DNA of 64,000 nt, from NCBI GenBank assembly GCA_002437305.1, contig DJOW01000017.1, positions 87,103 through 151,102 of the forward strand, given 5' to 3'. Below, piece by piece: positions 60,242 through 64,000 of the stretch. Within the stretch, counting starts at the first letter, position 1, and each line of letters opens with the position of its first letter. The notes under the pieces are model-generated. The model was not told the origin of the DNA and ran no database searches. It worked only from the letters and a program-made list of their open reading frames with translations. Origin of the DNA: Bacteroidales bacterium UBA6428 (GTDB lineage Bacteria; Bacteroidota; Bacteroidia; Bacteroidales; UBA932). The position numbers were made by a program, and so were the translations under genes.

Positions 60242-61350
60242 TGAGAATCAATGCTTTGCCATTAATATGCCTTTCGATGGCACTGGTTTCCTGCCGCACC
60301 GTCGAAAAGTGCCTCACGGTAAGCAACAGTTCAGACACCGCACGCAGGGACGAGACTGTGGAGGTCAGGCTCGCTGACATCGGCATAAAAGGGCTGGACG
60401 GAGACAATCTCGTCATCATGGACGCAGAAGGCAGACAGATTCCCTCCCAGATCAGTGCGGACGGGAACTCCGTGCTTTTCCAGGCCACGGTTGAAGGAAA
60501 CAGCCAGGAGAAATACATCTGCGCCAAGGGCGAAAGACAGGACTTCGACACTTTGGCCTACAGTCGTTACGTTCCTGAAAGGAAGGACGACTACGCCTAC
60601 GAGAACAATCTCATCGCCGGCAGGATCTATGGCCCGGCTCTTCCGGATCCCCGCACATTCGGACCGGACATCTGGTCGAAGCGCACGGAAAAACTGGTGA
60701 TCAACGACTGGTTCGCGGCCGGGGACTACCACCACAACCACGGGGAAGGAATGGACTGCTACAAGGTGGCCAACACGCTTGGGGGCGGAGCCTGCGCTCC
60801 ATGTTCCGGAGACAAAATATTCATAGGAGACAACTGGGCGGAGCATGAACACCTCTGCGATGGCCCGGTACGCACCCAGGCTGCGTTCAAATATCCCGAA
60901 TTCAATGTCAATGGCGTGAAAGTCAGAGCGGAGAGGTCTCTCACACTGGACGCCAACACCCGACTGATTCATTGGACAACAGTCTTCGACTCCGAAAAAG
61001 ACTCTCTGGATGTCGTGCTCGGAGCCGTCCTGCATAATGTCATCTCCAGGAAAGACGGAGATAATTTCATCTCGTTCACCGAGCAGGCCTCCGATTCAAG
61101 CGATCCGGAAAGGGACGGAAACATCAGCATCGGGATAATCCTGGGCAAGCCATTCAAGGCGACTGCAGGGACGTTGGACGGACACGCGGTACTGAAATTC
61201 AAGGTTAAATGCGGGGAGAAGATCGACTTCTGGACAGCGTCAGGCTGGAGCCAGGGCGGGGTCGGATCACCTGAAGAATGGAATGAATATGTCAGCGGGC
61301 AGTCCAAGGCGGTCCACTCGCCGCTGAAAGTAAAGGTCTGCGAATATTAA
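60241..61350 (+). CDS. DUF4861 lipoprotein, uronate-related
   Basis: A 369-residue DUF4861 protein with a lipobox (ALVSCR, Cys about 18). The family is common in pectin and other polysaccharide loci of Bacteroidota and is often beside GH88/GH105 genes; its biochemical role is not settled. The internal motif HHNHGEGMDCYKVANTLGGG, rich in His and Cys, stands out. It starts one base into the SDR stop and lies 74 bp before the GH105 gene. Confidence 0.8.
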   Translation: MRINALPLICLSMALVSCRTVEKCLTVSNSSDTARRDETVEVRLADIGIKGLDGDNLVIMDAEGRQIPSQISADGNSVLFQATVEGNSQEKYICAKGERQDFDTLAYSRYVPERKDDYAYENNLIAGRIYGPALPDPRTFGPDIWSKRTEKLVINDWFAAGDYHHNHGEGMDCYKVANTLGGGACAPCSGDKIFIGDNWAEHEHLCDGPVRTQAAFKYPEFNVNGVKVRAERSLTLDANTRLIHWTTVFDSEKDSLDVVLGAVLHNVISRKDGDNFISFTEQASDSSDPERDGNISIGIILGKPFKATAGTLDGHAVLKFKVKCGEKIDFWTASGWSQGGVGSPEEWNEYVSGQSKAVHSPLKVKVCEY

Positions 61351-61424
61351 GGAGCATGACAGGCAAGGTCTTAAGATCCACGAACTTAAATGCAAAATAA
61401 TCACTATCAATTAATTTACACTTT

Positions 61425-62534
61425 ATGAACTTCAAGACATTATCCAAATCAGTATGTTTGGCCGCTGCAATAGCAGCCTTCTCACCTCTTTGCACAGGCA
61501 CCGGCAAGGATGACGTGAAAGAAATCGCCGACCGCGTGGCGGACTGGCAGATAACCAATTTCAGACACGACGCCACGTACACCGGAATCAAACGCGATGT
61601 CCTGGACTGGGCCAACGGAGCTCTTTTCCGCGGAATGGTGGAATGGGCGCGGAAGACCGGTTACCAGCCGGCCGAGGATTTTGTCATGAACATCGGAAAA
61701 GCCAACAACTGGCAGATGGCCAGAAGACTCTACCATGCGGACGACATCTGTGTCGGACAGTCTTTCCTTCTTTTGTACGAGGAATATAAGGATCCTGCCA
61801 TGCTGCTGCACGTCAAGGAAAGGGCGGACTCGGTGATTGACATCAGATCACACGTTCCGATGGACATCCGGGTGAAAAGAGGTCTTGACAGGTGGAGCTG
61901 GTGCGACGCGCTGTTCATGGCTCCGCCGGTATATTCAATGCTCACTCAAATTACCGGTGATAAAAAATATGCCGACTTCATGAAGGAGGAATTCGTCGCC
62001 ACGACCGACCATCTCTTTGACACTGAACATGGTCTCTACTACAGGGACGCGAACTACCTCGACAAGACCGAGGCCAATGGCGCCAAAATTTTTTGGGGAA
62101 GAGGCAACGGCTGGTGCTATGCCGCACTGACATTCCTGCTTGAGACAACCCCTGAGTCCGACCCTATCTACGACTACTTTAAGAGCATTTATCTCAAGAT
62201 GACCGAGGCTGTGATGAAGTGTCAGGATGCCGACGGATCCTGGCATGCCAGCCTCCTTGCTCCAGACCTGTATCCAACCCCCGAGAACAGTTCGTCCGCC
62301 TTTATGACCTACGGCCTGGCCTGGGGAGTGAACCATGGTTTCCTCAAGGGGAAAGCCTGCCGGAAAGCCGTGGAAAAAGGATGGAAAGCCCTCTGCTCCT
62401 ATGTGCGCGGGGACGGGATGCTGGAATACGTCCAGCCGGTGGCCGGCGCCCCAGCCAAGATCACCAGGGACATGTGCGAGGTCTACGGAGCGGGAGCCTT
62501 CCTCCTTGCCGCGACAGAAATGCTTGATTTTTAA
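61425..62534 (+). CDS. GH88/GH105 unsaturated uronyl hydrolase
   Basis: A 369-residue enzyme with a signal-like start (about 1-24) and an alpha/alpha-barrel. Catalytic Asp161 sits in RWSWCDALFMAPP, the YteR/YesR signature, and RGNGWCYAALTFLLE is a second hallmark. It frees 4-deoxy-unsaturated uronic acid from oligosaccharides made by lyases. The product would feed KduI next door. No lyase or SusCD pair is in the window. Confidence 0.9.
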   Translation: MNFKTLSKSVCLAAAIAAFSPLCTGTGKDDVKEIADRVADWQITNFRHDATYTGIKRDVLDWANGALFRGMVEWARKTGYQPAEDFVMNIGKANNWQMARRLYHADDICVGQSFLLLYEEYKDPAMLLHVKERADSVIDIRSHVPMDIRVKRGLDRWSWCDALFMAPPVYSMLTQITGDKKYADFMKEEFVATTDHLFDTEHGLYYRDANYLDKTEANGAKIFWGRGNGWCYAALTFLLETTPESDPIYDYFKSIYLKMTEAVMKCQDADGSWHASLLAPDLYPTPENSSSAFMTYGLAWGVNHGFLKGKACRKAVEKGWKALCSYVRGDGMLEYVQPVAGAPAKITRDMCEVYGAGAFLLAATEMLDF

Positions 62535-62547
62535 AAACATTACGAGC

Positions 62548-63390
62548 ATGAACATCAATTCGGAAGTCCGCTATGCATCATCTCCGGAAGACGCAAGGCA
62601 CTATGACACCGCCGAGATCCGCAGGCGCTTCCTGATAGAGAATGTTTTCTCTGCGGACGAGGTGAACCTGACCTACACGATGCACGGCAGGATGATGGCA
62701 GGCGGCGCGATGCCGGTAAGCGAGGCTTTGGAGCTGAGGCCGGTCGGGATCCTTCGCGCGGACTATTTTCTTGAGCGCAGGGAGATGGGAATCTTCAATG
62801 TCGGTGGCAAGGGGATCGTCATCGCCGGGGACAAAGAGTACGAACTCGGCTATAAGGAAGCCCTCTATCTCGGACGCGGAAACAGGAAAGTGGCTTTCAG
62901 AAGCCTTGATCCGGAATCCCCCGCCAAATTCTATTTCTGCTCGGCCAACGCCCACACCACCTACCCTGACCACAAAACCACGAAGGAAAGTGCTGTGCAT
63001 ATGGAACTAGGTTCTCTGGAAGAGAGCAACCATCGGGTAATCAACAGGATGATCGTCAAGGAAGTCGTTCCTACATGCCAGCTGCAGATGGGCATGACCG
63101 AACTCAAGCCAGGCAGCACCTGGAACACAATGCCCGCCCACACCCACAATAGAAGGATGGAGGTCTATTTTTATTTCGAGATCCCTGACGACCAGGCTGT
63201 CTGCCACTTTATGGGCGAGCCCCAGGAGACAAGGCACATCTGGATGAAGAACGGCCAGGCCGTGATCTCACCCGAGTGGAGCATCCACTCCGCCTGCGCC
63301 ACAAGAAACTACACATTCATCTGGGCTATGTGCGGAGAAAACCTCGACTACAACGACATGGACACCTGCGAGACCACAGGGCTGAGATAA
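62548..63390 (+). CDS. kduI: 5-keto-4-deoxyuronate isomerase
   Basis: A 280-residue cupin isomerase that turns 5-keto-4-deoxyuronate into 3-deoxy-D-glycero-2,5-hexodiulosonate. The metal ligands are His198, His200, Glu205 (in MPAHTHNRRMEVYFYF) and His247. ATG 62548 (MNINSEVRYAS) gives the standard length; the longer frame from 62335 overlaps the GH105 gene. Followed by a terminator. Confidence 0.95.
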   Translation: MNINSEVRYASSPEDARHYDTAEIRRRFLIENVFSADEVNLTYTMHGRMMAGGAMPVSEALELRPVGILRADYFLERREMGIFNVGGKGIVIAGDKEYELGYKEALYLGRGNRKVAFRSLDPESPAKFYFCSANAHTTYPDHKTTKESAVHMELGSLEESNHRVINRMIVKEVVPTCQLQMGMTELKPGSTWNTMPAHTHNRRMEVYFYFEIPDDQAVCHFMGEPQETRHIWMKNGQAVISPEWSIHSACATRNYTFIWAMCGENLDYNDMDTCETTGLR

Positions 63391-63424
63391 GACAGGAGAC
63401 GAACCAGTCAAAAATCATGAAAAA

Positions 63425-63452
63425 GGGTGACTAAAAAGTTTTTTAGTCACCC
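63425..63452. terminator. Terminator between kduI and glutamine synthetase
   Basis: GGGTGACTAAAA pairs with TTTTAGTCACCC around a four-base loop. It lies between convergent genes and may act in both directions. Confidence 0.75.
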
Positions 63453-63516
63453 TCAATCATACTCGTGTCAACCCTCCTGCCCGGCAGCCGGACAAGGAGC
63501 GCCACCGGACTGTTGA

Positions 63517-64000
63517 CTAACTGATAAACAACAGCTCACGGTACTTAGGAAGAGGCCAGATGCGGTTATCGACGATCTCCTCAAGTTTGTCGATCGGACG
63601 GCGTAGGGCCGAGAAGCTCTCGGCGATCTCATGATAGGAAACGGCTTTGGCATATTCATCCTCAAGGACATTGGCCTTCTTGCGGGCCTCAACCATCGCG
63701 GCAGCCTTCTCGCGGATCTGATCAACATATTTGGAAATGTTCTGAATAAGGTAGATCTCCTCCTTGCACTCATCCGTGCCGCCAAAAACCTCCTTGCTCA
63801 ATGCAACTTCTTTCAAAAGCTTGGACTTGTATTCAAGAGCGGCAGGAATGATATGGTTGATCGCCATCCTGGCCATCACGCGGGACTCGATCTGGATCAT
63901 CTTGCTGTAGGTCTCCCACTTCACCTCGTTGCGAGCCTCCAGCTCCTTCTCGGAATACACTCCGGTCTCCTTGAACATCCTGACAGACTCCGGAGCCGTG
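63517..64000 (-). CDS. Glutamine synthetase type III, 3' end only
   Basis: The C-terminal about 160 residues of a GSIII (GlnN) enzyme, typical of Bacteroidota. Matching features are IQIESRVMARMAINHIIPAA, a coiled region IREKAAAMVEARKKANVLED and the final DNRIWPLPKYRELLF. The frame runs off the right edge, so its start and catalytic domain lie outside the window. It makes glutamine from glutamate and ammonia. Confidence 0.88.
   Translation of the reverse strand, partial: TAPESVRMFKETGVYSEKELEARNEVKWETYSKMIQIESRVMARMAINHIIPAALEYKSKLLKEVALSKEVFGGTDECKEEIYLIQNISKYVDQIREKAAAMVEARKKANVLEDEYAKAVSYHEIAESFSALRRPIDKLEEIVDNRIWPLPKYRELLFIS

Overview
The window looks like chromosomal DNA from a member of the Bacteroidota, most likely the order Bacteroidales. 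Evidence: promoters of the TAnnTTTG type (often TATCTTTG or TATATTTG) precede many genes, sometimes with TTTG about 19 bp upstream. Gene families typical of this phylum are present (DUF2723, DUF4271, DUF4293, type III glutamine synthetase, TAT-independent lipoproteins, LytTR proteins with a membrane domain). The GC content is moderate (judged by eye at a little over 50 percent). No rRNA, tRNA, CRISPR array, prophage or intact transposase was seen.

Layout. 1-6560: a complete tripartite RND efflux operon on the minus strand with its TetR regulator and the start of a PII-like gene. 6730-9729: a HAD phosphatase, lgt and pgk. 9875-18837: an rRNA methyltransferase-like gene, two small unknowns, a large DUF2723 membrane protein, an SUI1 protein, then a DUF4271-hemD-rnpA-yidD run, DUF4293 and a nucleoside phosphorylase. 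18849-24295: a membrane LytTR regulator and a type II fatty-acid synthesis cluster (fabH, fabK, fabF, fabZ) with an rluA-type gene. 24367-31143: an AraC-type membrane regulator, YitT protein, leuS, and an M28-like/TonB C-terminal fusion behind a SPOR lipoprotein. 31238-38555: a carboxyltransferase, a DNA glycosylase, lplA, a YqiA-like esterase, a NagD-like phosphatase and a GlpT-like transporter.

38556-43643 is the accessory region. It holds a truncated and an intact AAA/DUF4143 ATPase, a parDE toxin-antitoxin pair, a promoter with a strongly folded RNA and a 53-residue ORF, a truncated HEIGH-motif protein, degenerate sequence, and two copies of a 165-bp two-hairpin repeat in which one hairpin is inverted between the copies. 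43644-52237: an E2-E3-E1(fused) 2-oxoacid dehydrogenase operon with a SorE-like dehydrogenase, divergent from a split transketolase; lplA at 34.5 kb could supply lipoylation. 52406-59289: radC, upp, rpoN, SPOR and LEA-type proteins, miaB and a cardiolipin synthase. 59447-63390: a pectin/uronate operon (SDR, DUF4861, GH105, kduI). The window closes in a type III glutamine synthetase.

The least expected signals are: (i) the hexamer GAATAT/ATATTC, which my hand count finds at about 138 places where composition predicts about 20, inside and outside genes and on both strands; (ii) the paired hairpin repeat with an inverted stem; (iii) an M28-fold protein that has lost all usual metal and catalytic residues and carries a TonB C-terminal domain; (iv) a carboxyltransferase whose biotinyl-like domain lacks the acceptor lysine; (v) a DNA glycosylase whose N-terminal reading frame is built from REP-like repeats.
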